A stretch of DNA of 7,900 bases from positions 1-7,900 of the forward strand of contig DATGIQ010000314.1 of assembly GCA_035295665.1 (NCBI GenBank), read 5' to 3'. The notes under the pieces are model-generated. The model was not told the DNA's origin. It did no database searches and saw nothing but the letters and a program-made list of their open reading frames with translations. This DNA is from DATGIQ01 sp035295665 (GTDB taxonomy: Bacteria > Planctomycetota > Planctomycetia > Gemmatales > Gemmataceae). A program made the translations under genes and the position numbers. Positions 1 through 6,375 of this stretch are shown here, one piece after another (positions within the stretch are counted from its first letter, which is position 1; each line of letters starts with the position of its first letter).

Positions 1-954
1 GTGACGGCCGGCGGCAGCGGCTACACTTCCGCCCCCATCGTGGGGATTACGGGAGGCGGGGGAACCAGCGCGACGGCAACGGCCACTCTGGCCGCTTCCG
101 GCGGAGTCTATACCATCAACATCACCAACGGCGGCTCCGGGTATACGAGCGCGCCGGGGGTAAGCTTCAGCGGCGGCGGCGGCAGCGGCGCCACGGCCAC
201 AGCGACCATCTCAGGCGGCAAGGTTAGCGCCATCACCATTAACCTTCATGGTTCGGGCTATACCAGCGCACCGACGGTCAACTTCAGCAATGCAGGGCAT
301 GGCGGCACCGGCGCGGCGGCTACCTCTGGTCTTGGCTTCGCGGTGGCCTTGGTGACCATTACCAATGGCGGCACCGGCTACACGAGCCAGCCGACCATCG
401 GCTTCTCCGGCGGCGGCGTCACCGGCAGCGGCGCCGCGGCCACGGCGTTTCTAAATGTGGCATCTGTCGTCGTCAATACCGGCGGGGTGGGATACCAAAC
501 CCCGGCATCGGTGACCTTCAGCGCGCCAGTAAGCGGCGGCACCCCGACTGGCACCAGCACGATGCAGCTCAGCCTGGTCATTCTGTCCAACCCAGGCGCC
601 GGTTACACGGCCGCGCCGACGATCACCATCAGCGGCGGCGGCGGCAGCGGCGGCGCGGCTACAGCCACACTGGCTGCCACCGGTGGAGTCTACCTCAACC
701 CGCTGACTAACGGAGGTTCGGGCTACAGCACCATGCCGACCGTCAGTTTCAGCGGTGGCGGCGGCAGCGGAGCGGCAGCCACGGCCACCGGGGACGTCAC
801 TGTCCCCAACGGCGTGACCGTCACCAACGGCGGCTCCGGCTATACCAGCGCACCGTCCGTAAACTTCATCAACGCTGGAACCGGAGGCAGCGGCGCAGCA
901 GCCACTGCAACGATCGGTAACTCCGGCGGCGGAATCCTGACGATCACTTCGCTC
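1..954 (+). repeat. Eight tandem Gly-rich repeats of 37-40 residues (GYTSAP type), with a five-unit higher-order period
   Basis: The Gly-Tyr codon pairs that mark each unit begin at 19, 139, 256, 376, 490, 601, 721 and 838, so units are 120, 117, 120, 114, 111, 120 and 117 bases. The consensus is T-N-G-G-S-G-Y-T-S-A-P-x-V-x-F-S, then a GGGGSG run, then AATATA. Units 1, 2 and 3 resemble units 6, 7 and 8 respectively, at a constant 582-base offset, and units 4 and 5 lie between them. Unit 5 is the most divergent (GYQTPASVTF). The array runs off the left edge, so the copy number is a minimum. This repeat style is known from bacterial surface proteins and phage fibres. Its fold is not established here, but alternating short strands and glycine turns suggest a beta-rich fibre or stalk. 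Confidence 0.9.
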
Positions 955-3885
955 GGTGACCAGACGGTGATCAATTACGGCTACTCGGGGCCCGCAGCGG
1001 CGTCGGCTCCGTTTAATCAGAAGACCGTTACGCGGCACTACGGCTTCGGCGGCACCCAGGGAACCGTGACCATCGGCGGCGTCAATGCTCCCATCCAGAG
1101 TTGGAGCGACACACAGATCGTGGTGCAGGTACCGGCGCTGCCTCTCAGCGATTTGTGTCCACTCCAGCAGCAAGCGCAATTTGGCGGCCCTAACGGCAGC
1201 AGCGTTACGGCAGCCTATTGCGGCCAACTGGTGATCACGGCCGCCAGCGGCATGCAGTCGATCGATACCGTCACCGTCACGGTTGGCGGCAAGAAGCCTA
1301 CCGTGCTGGCGGCGGGAAAAACAATTCAATCCGCGATCGACGCGGCTGCCCCAGGGGATATGATCATCGTTCCTCCCGGTACCTACCACGAGATGTTGAT
1401 CATGTGGAAACCCGTGCGGCTCCAAGGCGTAGGCGCGGCATCCTCCATCATCGACGCGAATGCGCACCCGGCCGGCACACTGCTGAACCCATGGCGCGCA
1501 TCCATCAACTGCCTGTTTGGCTTGGCGCTCAACGGTCAACCCAGCACCGGCGGAAATCCGTTCGATCCGACCGGAATGTACAGTTGCCCCAACCCGAGCA
1601 ACCCGACCGCCAGCGGGACTGGCCCGGACGGGAATACCTGGAACTACTTCTACGGCGGTGCGAGTTTCCCGACCATGGTCGTGGACCGCATCCCGCTGGA
1701 AGGCATCCTCGGCTGGGATGCCACGGTCAACGGCAACCTCGCGGAGCAGTTGCAAGAACCCTCCATCATGGGGGCTTACGAGGGCGCCGGTATTACGGTG
1801 GTGGCGAAGGGCGTCAACATTCCCACCGGATCCGCCGATCCATTTGGATCCGGAGCGGAAGCCGCTTTCCCGGCCGGCACTACGCTGCTCACCGGACCGG
1901 TGGGTCCGAACGGCGGGGTGATGCCGACCGAACTCAACCCGGTCTGCCACACCAGTGCTGGAAATGCGACCAATCCCTACCCGAGCAACTTCAGCTGTGG
2001 CCCATCAAGCATTGATGGGCTGGGGATCACAGATTCCTCGCAGGGCGGCGGAGGCATCTTCGTCCACGCCTGGGCGCATAACCTCCAGATTGCCAATAAC
2101 CGGATCTTCAACAACGCCGGAACGCTCTCGGGCGGGATGACTCTGGGGCAGGGCGAATTCCCGGAGGCGTATCTTAACGGCAGCGCGACCACTTCAACTC
2201 CCAATACCTGTCTGTCGAACTTGGTCCAAAATAGCCTGCCGGCAAATACGCAGTTGCCCTATTGCGAGAACATCAACCTGAACGTGCATAACAACATGGT
2301 CACTAACAACTCTTCCACAGGTGACGAGTTGTTCACCGGTACTCCGGCTGGCGCAGGCGGCGTCAGCATCTGCACCGGCGCCGACTGGTACGATTTCAAT
2401 TACAACTGGGTGTGCGGCAACCTGAGCACCGGCGATGCCGGCGGCGTCGGCCACCTGGGCTTCTCGTGGAACGGGGATATCGAGCATAACAGCTTCCTCT
2501 TCAACCAGGCGACCAACCCGAGCATCCAGGCCAACGGCGGCGGTCTCATGATTATGGGCGCCGCCCCTGACGCGACGGTCAACGGCGTGGAATGCGGCTC
2601 GGTAACCGATAACGACTGCGTACCGGGCCTGAGCGACGGCACCGGACCCAGGCTCGTCATCAACGCGAACCTGATCCAAGGGAACTCGGCCGATGCCGGC
2701 AGCGGCGGCGGCCTGCGGTTACAGGGGGTCAACGGCACCGATGTCGCGCGCTTCCCCTCCAACCCGGCCTTGTGGTATCACGTTACCGTCACCAATAACA
2801 TCATCGTGAACAACGTGGCTGGTTGGGACGGTGCCGGGGTATCGCTGGAAGACGCTTTGGCGGTGACGCTCACGAACAATACCATCGCTTCGAATGACAC
2901 GACGGCTTCCTCCGGCGTGCTCTTCAACACGCTGGGCGCTCCGCTGGCCAGTTCGCAGTCGCCGGGGCCTATCTGCCAGTCGAAGACTGGCGGCACGGCA
3001 TCGTGCCCGCAGCCCGCCGGCCTGGTGACCATGCAGAACAGCCCCCAGCTGACCTCCTCGTTCGTCGGCGTCGGCACCATCACTTGTCCCGCCGGCAACT
3101 ACGCTCCTGGAACCGGCGCGGGTAACGGGAGTTGCACTAAGATTTCGTACCCGGCTCTGTACAACAATATCTTGTGGCAGAACCGGTCATTCGATATCAC
3201 GGTTGGCGCTCTGGGCACGGGCACTCAGAACCAGCAGAACGTCGTCACGCTGTACAACGCGTTCAGCAATACGGTGGCGGCCAGCCAGGCATCCACCGGC
3301 GCTTGCCCGGCCGGTTCCAGCTACTGGGACATCGGCGTGCGCAACGATACCAGTCCGACCAACCACGGATCGGGCTTTACGCTGAATCCGCTCTATGGAG
3401 TTCTGACCAATACCAGCGGTTACAGCGGCACCAATTCGAGCAGCAACCCCGCGGTGGTCAGCCAGTACTGCAACGGTTCGCGTGTGCCGCCGGAGAACGG
3501 AGGCTTGGGCTATCAGGTGCCGCCGGGCATCTCCGATGCGGTCATCCCGAACCCGATCTTCAGCCTGACGCCGACCGCGACGGTGGACGAAGGCAACAAC
3601 TGGATCAACATTAGTTGGGGACCGCTATCCCAGCTGAATCCGATGACGAGCAATTCGAGCACCAACGTAGTCCTCGGCAACTACGCGCCCCAAACGACTT
3701 CGCCAGCTATAAACGCGATATCGTGCTCCAGTACGGCTGGCGGCGTTTGCACCATAACTCTACCCGCCGGTAGCAGCGGCGTGACGACAATCCAGGCCCC
3801 AGCGACGGATTACTTCGGCAACGCGCGGCCCGATCATGGCAACAATACGATCGACATCGGCGCCGTCGAGCTTCCGAACCAGTAA
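1..3885 (+). CDS. Secreted Gly-rich-repeat / IPT-TIG / right-handed beta-helix protein with choice-of-anchor-Q-like C-terminus (5' partial)
   Basis: The frame is open from the first base and stops at TAA 3883-3885, giving 1294 visible residues. The GTG at base 1 is not a believable start: it encodes the first residue of VTAGGSGYTSAP, which matches the internal repeat VTNGGSGYTSAP, so the gene begins upstream. Visible order: eight Gly/Ser/Ala/Thr-rich repeats (residues 1-318); an IPT/TIG-like beta-sandwich (about 325-430, with GFGGTQGTVTIGGV and SWSDTQIVVQVP); then a pectin-lyase-like right-handed beta-helix starting at about 440 (TIQSAIDAAAPGD, VPPGTYHE), with N-rich turns such as ANNRIFNN, VHNNMVTNN and TNNIIVNN. 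The end (SPAINAIS, then DIGAVELPNQ) resembles the choice-of-anchor Q motif. Nothing follows it that looks like PEP-CTERM, LPXTG or a membrane anchor. Twenty cysteines, all after the repeats, suit an oxidising location. Likely a surface or extracellular structural or carbohydrate-binding protein. No catalytic residues were recognised, so lyase activity is not claimed. The domain calls are firm; the function is inferred. Confidence 0.85.
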   Translation: MTAGGSGYTSAPIVGITGGGGTSATATATLAASGGVYTINITNGGSGYTSAPGVSFSGGGGSGATATATISGGKVSAITINLHGSGYTSAPTVNFSNAGHGGTGAAATSGLGFAVALVTITNGGTGYTSQPTIGFSGGGVTGSGAAATAFLNVASVVVNTGGVGYQTPASVTFSAPVSGGTPTGTSTMQLSLVILSNPGAGYTAAPTITISGGGGSGGAATATLAATGGVYLNPLTNGGSGYSTMPTVSFSGGGGSGAAATATGDVTVPNGVTVTNGGSGYTSAPSVNFINAGTGGSGAAATATIGNSGGGILTITSLGDQTVINYGYSGPAAASAPFNQKTVTRHYGFGGTQGTVTIGGVNAPIQSWSDTQIVVQVPALPLSDLCPLQQQAQFGGPNGSSVTAAYCGQLVITAASGMQSIDTVTVTVGGKKPTVLAAGKTIQSAIDAAAPGDMIIVPPGTYHEMLIMWKPVRLQGVGAASSIIDANAHPAGTLLNPWRASINCLFGLALNGQPSTGGNPFDPTGMYSCPNPSNPTASGTGPDGNTWNYFYGGASFPTMVVDRIPLEGILGWDATVNGNLAEQLQEPSIMGAYEGAGITVVAKGVNIPTGSADPFGSGAEAAFPAGTTLLTGPVGPNGGVMPTELNPVCHTSAGNATNPYPSNFSCGPSSIDGLGITDSSQGGGGIFVHAWAHNLQIANNRIFNNAGTLSGGMTLGQGEFPEAYLNGSATTSTPNTCLSNLVQNSLPANTQLPYCENINLNVHNNMVTNNSSTGDELFTGTPAGAGGVSICTGADWYDFNYNWVCGNLSTGDAGGVGHLGFSWNGDIEHNSFLFNQATNPSIQANGGGLMIMGAAPDATVNGVECGSVTDNDCVPGLSDGTGPRLVINANLIQGNSADAGSGGGLRLQGVNGTDVARFPSNPALWYHVTVTNNIIVNNVAGWDGAGVSLEDALAVTLTNNTIASNDTTASSGVLFNTLGAPLASSQSPGPICQSKTGGTASCPQPAGLVTMQNSPQLTSSFVGVGTITCPAGNYAPGTGAGNGSCTKISYPALYNNILWQNRSFDITVGALGTGTQNQQNVVTLYNAFSNTVAASQASTGACPAGSSYWDIGVRNDTSPTNHGSGFTLNPLYGVLTNTSGYSGTNSSSNPAVVSQYCNGSRVPPENGGLGYQVPPGISDAVIPNPIFSLTPTATVDEGNNWINISWGPLSQLNPMTSNSSTNVVLGNYAPQTTSPAINAISCSSTAGGVCTITLPAGSSGVTTIQAPATDYFGNARPDHGNNTIDIGAVELPNQ

Positions 3886-3898
3886 GGCGAACTGCGGA

Positions 3899-3922
3899 TG
3901 GGCCGGTATCGCTGCCGGCCCA
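3899..3922 (+). terminator. GC-rich stem-loop between genes 1 and 2 (possible terminator or mRNA stabiliser)
   Basis: A perfect 8-bp inverted repeat, TGGGCCGG (3899-3906) and CCGGCCCA (3915-3922), encloses an 8-base loop. It lies 13 bases after the stop of the beta-helix gene and about 30 bases before the next start codon. No run of T follows (the next bases are CTCGCGAAGG), so it is not a canonical intrinsic terminator. It could attenuate read-through or protect the 3' end of the upstream message. The hairpin is directly visible; its function is a guess. Confidence 0.4.
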
Positions 3923-3939
3923 CTCGCGAAGGCGACTAT

Positions 3940-3945
3940 GAGGAA
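3940..3945 (+). promoter_or_regulatory. Ribosome binding site deciding the start of gene 2
   Basis: The sequence GAGGAA, with core AGGA at 3941-3944, lies 8 bases before ATG 3953. This favours 3953 over the in-frame ATG at 3938, which overlaps the site, and over ATG 3836, which would overlap the upstream gene by 50 bases. Confidence 0.65.
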
Positions 3946-3952
3946 ATCATCG

Positions 3953-4465
3953 ATGTCTCGAAATCAGACGATGCGGGGAGTGAAGATGTTTCTCTTGTTA
4001 GGTTCGCTGGCCGGTAGCGTCCTGCTCCCGATCGTTGTAGGTCAATCCGCTCCTCCGCCGGCTGCGCCCGCAGCAAAATCCGCCGCGCCCGTCCGTTACC
4101 TGCCCAATCGCTTCTCCCGGCGCGCCCTGATGTATTACGAAGGCGTCTGGGGAATCGATTCGCTCAGCGTAAAGCTCGCTGAATCCGGCGAAATGGTCCG
4201 GTTCAGCTACCGCGTCCTAGACCCCGAGCGGGCCAAGGCGCTCAACGATAAAAAAAGCGAGCCGTCCTTGATTGATCCGGAGGCTCGCGTTCGGCTGGTG
4301 GTTCCGCAAATGGAAAAGGTCGGCCAACTGCGGCAGAGCAGCACGCCCGAGGCCGGTAAGTCTTATTGGATGGCATTCTCCAATTCGGGGCGGCCGGTGA
4401 AAAAAGGGCACCGCGTCGACGTGGTGATCGGAAATTTCCGAGCCCAGGGGCTGGTGGTGGATTGA
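3953..4465 (+). CDS. Conserved exported protein of unknown function (170 residues)
   Basis: Starting at ATG 3953 the product is 170 residues. It begins with a basic segment (SRNQTMRGVK) and a hydrophobic stretch at about 12-29, either a signal peptide or a single membrane anchor, followed by a Pro/Ala-rich linker (31-46). The remaining 120 residues form a compact domain with the blocks YYEGVWGIDSL (61-71), VRFSYRVLD (82-90), ALNDKK (96-101), LIDP (106-109), MEKVGQLRQ (120-128), YWMAFSN (138-144) and VDVVIGNF (155-162). From memory, close relatives of this domain occur as hypothetical proteins in Acidobacteriota and Proteobacteria; I know of no assigned function. There are no cysteines and no recognisable active site. 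In-frame ATGs at 3938, 3971 and 3986 are alternative starts, and 3986 would give a shorter signal. Its position between two large exported-protein genes suggests an envelope role. The gene call is strong; the function is unknown. Confidence 0.82.
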   Translation: MSRNQTMRGVKMFLLLGSLAGSVLLPIVVGQSAPPPAAPAAKSAAPVRYLPNRFSRRALMYYEGVWGIDSLSVKLAESGEMVRFSYRVLDPERAKALNDKKSEPSLIDPEARVRLVVPQMEKVGQLRQSSTPEAGKSYWMAFSNSGRPVKKGHRVDVVIGNFRAQGLVVD

Positions 4466-4542
4466 ACACTTTGACGAAGCGCAAATAGGAAACGCCGGGA
4501 AGATCTTACTGTTGAGGAGAGTGTGTTTACAAATCGGGCTGT

Positions 4543-4549
4543 GAGGAAG
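4543..4549 (+). promoter_or_regulatory. Ribosome binding site deciding the start of gene 3
   Basis: The sequence GAGGAAG, with core AGGA at 4544-4547, lies 8 bases before ATG 4556. Spacing and flanking bases closely match those in front of gene 2. The GTG at 4523 has a GAGGAGA at 4514-4520, but only two to three bases separate them. Confidence 0.65.
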
Positions 4550-4555
4550 ATATCG

Positions 4556-5464
4556 ATGATCCGAAAATCCCTGGTGTTCGCTGGCTCTTGGGCCGTTGCT
4601 GTTTCGTTCGCCGCGGCCGCAGACCTCTCTTCCGACCCGGTCAAGCTATCGGCTGCCCAGATCGTTGAAAAAAATGTGGCGGCTCGCGGCGGGCTGGAAG
4701 CCTGGCGCGCCGTTCAGACGATGACGTTATCGGGGAAGCTCGGGGCCGGCGGCAATCAGCGTGCTACTTTGCAGACACCGAACAATGGGCCGGCCGGCCG
4801 GGCCAAGCCTGGTGAGATGACCGTGCCGCAGCGCCCGGTTGAAGAGGTCCAACTACCCTTTGTCATGAAACTCGAGCGCCCGCGTAAGATGCGGTTTGAG
4901 CTCGAGTTTGCGGGCCAGACGGCCCTCCAGGTGTTCGACGGGACCAACGGATGGAAGCTCCGGCCGTTTCTCGGGCGGCGCGTGGTCGAACCCTATACGG
5001 CGGACGAAATGAAAACCACATCCAAGCAGGCCGACCTCGATGGGCCGCTGGTCGATTACGCCGCTAAGGGGAGCCGCGTCGAACTGGCCGGCGTGGAGCA
5101 GGTCGAAGGGCGGGACAATTATAAGATCAAACTGACTCTGAAATCCGGCGAGTCGCTGCATGTCTGGATAGACACGCAGACGTTCCTGGAAACCAAAATG
5201 GAAGGACAGCCGCGGCGGCTGGACGGCACGGATCATCCGGTCGAAGTCTACCTCCGGGACTATCGCAATATCGACGGGCTCGAGATTCCGTTCGTGCTGG
5301 AGACCAAGGTTCTCCCGGTAGGCCGGACCGCTCTGGGGTTCAAGGATCCACCGGTTCCGGTCGAGCGGACGAGGATCGAAAAAGTCGTAGTGAATCCCAA
5401 GTTGGAAGAGGCGCAGTTTGCGAAGCCGGACGCCGAAGTCGCCTCAAACGCGAAACGGCAATGA
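4556..5464 (+). CDS. Periplasmic LolA/LolB-like protein (outer membrane lipoprotein-sorting protein family-like)
   Basis: The product from ATG 4556 is 302 residues. Residues 1-22 form a clean Sec signal peptide (MIRK, a hydrophobic core, then AAAA before D23). The mature protein opens with a helix (AAQIVEKNVAARGGLEAWRAVQ, about 33-54) and then alternates strands: a TMTLSGKL strand (55-62), MKLERPRKMRFELEF (104-118), FDGTNGW (127-133), YKIKLTLKSG (189-198), VWIDTQTFL (203-211), DYRNIDGLEIPF (235-246) and a C-terminal VVVNPKLEEAQF segment. This is the half-barrel pattern of LolA/LolB-like proteins annotated as outer membrane lipoprotein-sorting proteins (COG2834-like), which are common in Acidobacteriota and Bacteroidota. 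Such proteins bind hydrophobic ligands, but true LolA function should not be assumed. A Gly/Pro/Arg-rich insert (about 63-99) separates the first two strands. There are no cysteines. A role escorting or sensing envelope components for the neighbouring exported proteins is inference. Confidence 0.78.
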   Translation: MIRKSLVFAGSWAVAVSFAAAADLSSDPVKLSAAQIVEKNVAARGGLEAWRAVQTMTLSGKLGAGGNQRATLQTPNNGPAGRAKPGEMTVPQRPVEEVQLPFVMKLERPRKMRFELEFAGQTALQVFDGTNGWKLRPFLGRRVVEPYTADEMKTTSKQADLDGPLVDYAAKGSRVELAGVEQVEGRDNYKIKLTLKSGESLHVWIDTQTFLETKMEGQPRRLDGTDHPVEVYLRDYRNIDGLEIPFVLETKVLPVGRTALGFKDPPVPVERTRIEKVVVNPKLEEAQFAKPDAEVASNAKRQ

Positions 5465-5540
5465 GGTAAGCGGGATTTTCGGTACCAGGAGTTGACGCCT
5501 GCAAACTCGGCGGAGCCGCTGAGGTGATCAGGCGCCAGCG

Positions 5541-5546
5541 GGGGGA
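5541..5546 (+). promoter_or_regulatory. Ribosome binding site deciding the start of gene 4
   Basis: The purine run GGGGGAG, with GGAG at 5543-5546, lies 7 bases before ATG 5554. It supports this start over the upstream in-frame GTG at 5524, which would put a charged extension (IRRQRGEWT) before the signal peptide. Confidence 0.6.
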
Positions 5547-5553
5547 GTGGACG

Positions 5554-6291
5554 ATGAGACGGTCGATCATGTTATTGGCTTTATGCGGAGCGGCCTTGGC
5601 GCCCCTGGCGCGGTCGTACGAATATCCGCTGCAATTCACCCCCAACGCCGGCTTCCGCGGGTTGGTGGTAGCGGGCTATGAGATCGCCAATGGCGAAGTC
5701 GTCGGAAACTGTAGCTATTACACGATGTCCGGCGGCTCCGGCAAGGGGGGCGGCCGAGGAGCTATCAAACAATATCCGCAGACCTGCACGTGGGACTTGT
5801 TCGGCAACCTCGTGAGCGTCCAGAAGGGCGCACCAGTCGCGCCGCCGGCGCTCTATACCAAGGGCACCCAGGTGGTTTATGCGGCGAGCGGCAGCAACTA
5901 CACAGGAACCGACTCGAAGCTGCCGGAGCGGGGTTTTGTCAACTCCCCGGGCGCGCACTACACATGGCTCACGCCGGCCAGCAATGCCGTTATTCACCAG
6001 TTCGTCTATACGCTCCAGGTGGTCCTGAAGAGCGACGGCGACATCCCGGTTGACATTAACAGCGTGACGGTCAGCGCGCTGCACGGCGTGGCGACTTTGA
6101 AAGGCACCACCTGCGACGGAGAGATCAAGGTCGGCAACACGTGTTCGATCACAGTGACTTATGACCCGACGAAGCTCACATCCAATACGGGGCTGGCTGC
6201 GGACACGCTCCGCATCGACGTGAACTCAGATGCCGGCGAGGCGCACGACTATATCCAGAAATTAACGATTATTGTGCCACAGAAGCCTTAA
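5554..6291 (+). CDS. Secreted four-cysteine protein of unknown family (245 residues)
   Basis: The product from ATG 5554 is 245 residues and begins with a short signal peptide (MRRSIMLLALCGAALAPLARS, cleavage probably after S21). The mature N-terminal half has YEYPLQFTPNAGFRGLVVAGYEI (22-44), a Gly-rich loop (59-69) and two cysteines (C53, C78). A middle segment is rich in Tyr, Thr and Pro. The C-terminal part (about 147-242) reads as an Ig-like beta-sandwich: VYTLQVVLKSDGD, VDINSVTVSA, C187 and C197 around a short hairpin (TTCDGEIKVGNTCSITVTYDP), then DTLRIDVNSDAG. The VGNTCSITVTYDP portion is reminiscent of HYDIN/ASPM-like or choice-of-anchor-D-type sandwich domains, but the match is by eye. 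The cysteines pair naturally as C53-C78 and C187-C197. C11 in the signal is not a lipobox because residue -1 is Leu. I do not recognise a family for the N-terminal half. It is probably an extracellular partner of its large neighbours. Confidence 0.8.
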   Translation: MRRSIMLLALCGAALAPLARSYEYPLQFTPNAGFRGLVVAGYEIANGEVVGNCSYYTMSGGSGKGGGRGAIKQYPQTCTWDLFGNLVSVQKGAPVAPPALYTKGTQVVYAASGSNYTGTDSKLPERGFVNSPGAHYTWLTPASNAVIHQFVYTLQVVLKSDGDIPVDINSVTVSALHGVATLKGTTCDGEIKVGNTCSITVTYDPTKLTSNTGLAADTLRIDVNSDAGEAHDYIQKLTIIVPQKP

Positions 6292-6375
6292 CTCTTGGTC
6301 GGCAGCTAAAAGAACCCTCCGACGATTCGACCCGGCGCCACTGTGGTCATCGATCGAATTGGGGTGGAGAGTGTC
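6292..6375 (+). other. Intergenic leader before the Ig-repeat gene
   Basis: This 84-base gap holds no recognisable promoter or terminator. It contains the imperfect inverted repeat CGATTCGA (6323-6330) and TCGAATTG (6354-6361), seven Watson-Crick pairs and one G-U, with a 23-base loop. The right arm ends just before the ribosome binding site GGAG (6366-6369), which lies 6 bases before ATG 6376. The repeat is short enough to be chance. Confidence 0.3.

Noticed and set aside
1..954. Phage tail-fibre or CRISPR-like explanation for the periodic region.
   Set aside because: The repeats are in-frame protein repeats of variable sequence, not identical DNA repeats with spacers, and no phage structural or packaging genes lie nearby.
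451..1950. A 499-residue open frame on the minus strand inside the beta-helix gene.
   Set aside because: It lies wholly opposite a gene with clear domains. It is Arg/Gly/His/Asp-rich with no family motifs, as expected for antisense of GC-rich, glycine-rich coding sequence that rarely produces stops.
1218..2015. A 265-residue plus-strand frame overlapping the beta-helix gene in another phase.
   Set aside because: It is Arg-rich and of low complexity, has no recognisable domain, and sits inside the IPT and beta-helix region, whose own frame is well supported.
3836..3952. Upstream start ATG 3836 for gene 2, giving 209 residues.
   Set aside because: It would overlap the end of the beta-helix gene, run through the hairpin and bury the signal segment. 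ATG 3953 has a well-spaced ribosome binding site.
4521..4544. A seven-codon leader-like frame (GTG 4521 to TGA 4542) ahead of gene 3.
   Set aside because: The nearest Shine-Dalgarno sequence abuts its start codon, and the peptide shows no amino-acid bias typical of attenuation.
4471..5497. Promoter-like TTGACG hexamers at 4471 and 5492, in the gaps before genes 3 and 4.
   Set aside because: Neither has a plausible -10 hexamer 15-19 bases downstream, so a promoter cannot be supported.
5554..5616. Lipoprotein signal with C11 in gene 4.
   Set aside because: The residue before the cysteine is Leu rather than Gly/Ala/Ser, and a typical signal-peptidase-I-like end (LARS before Y22) follows.
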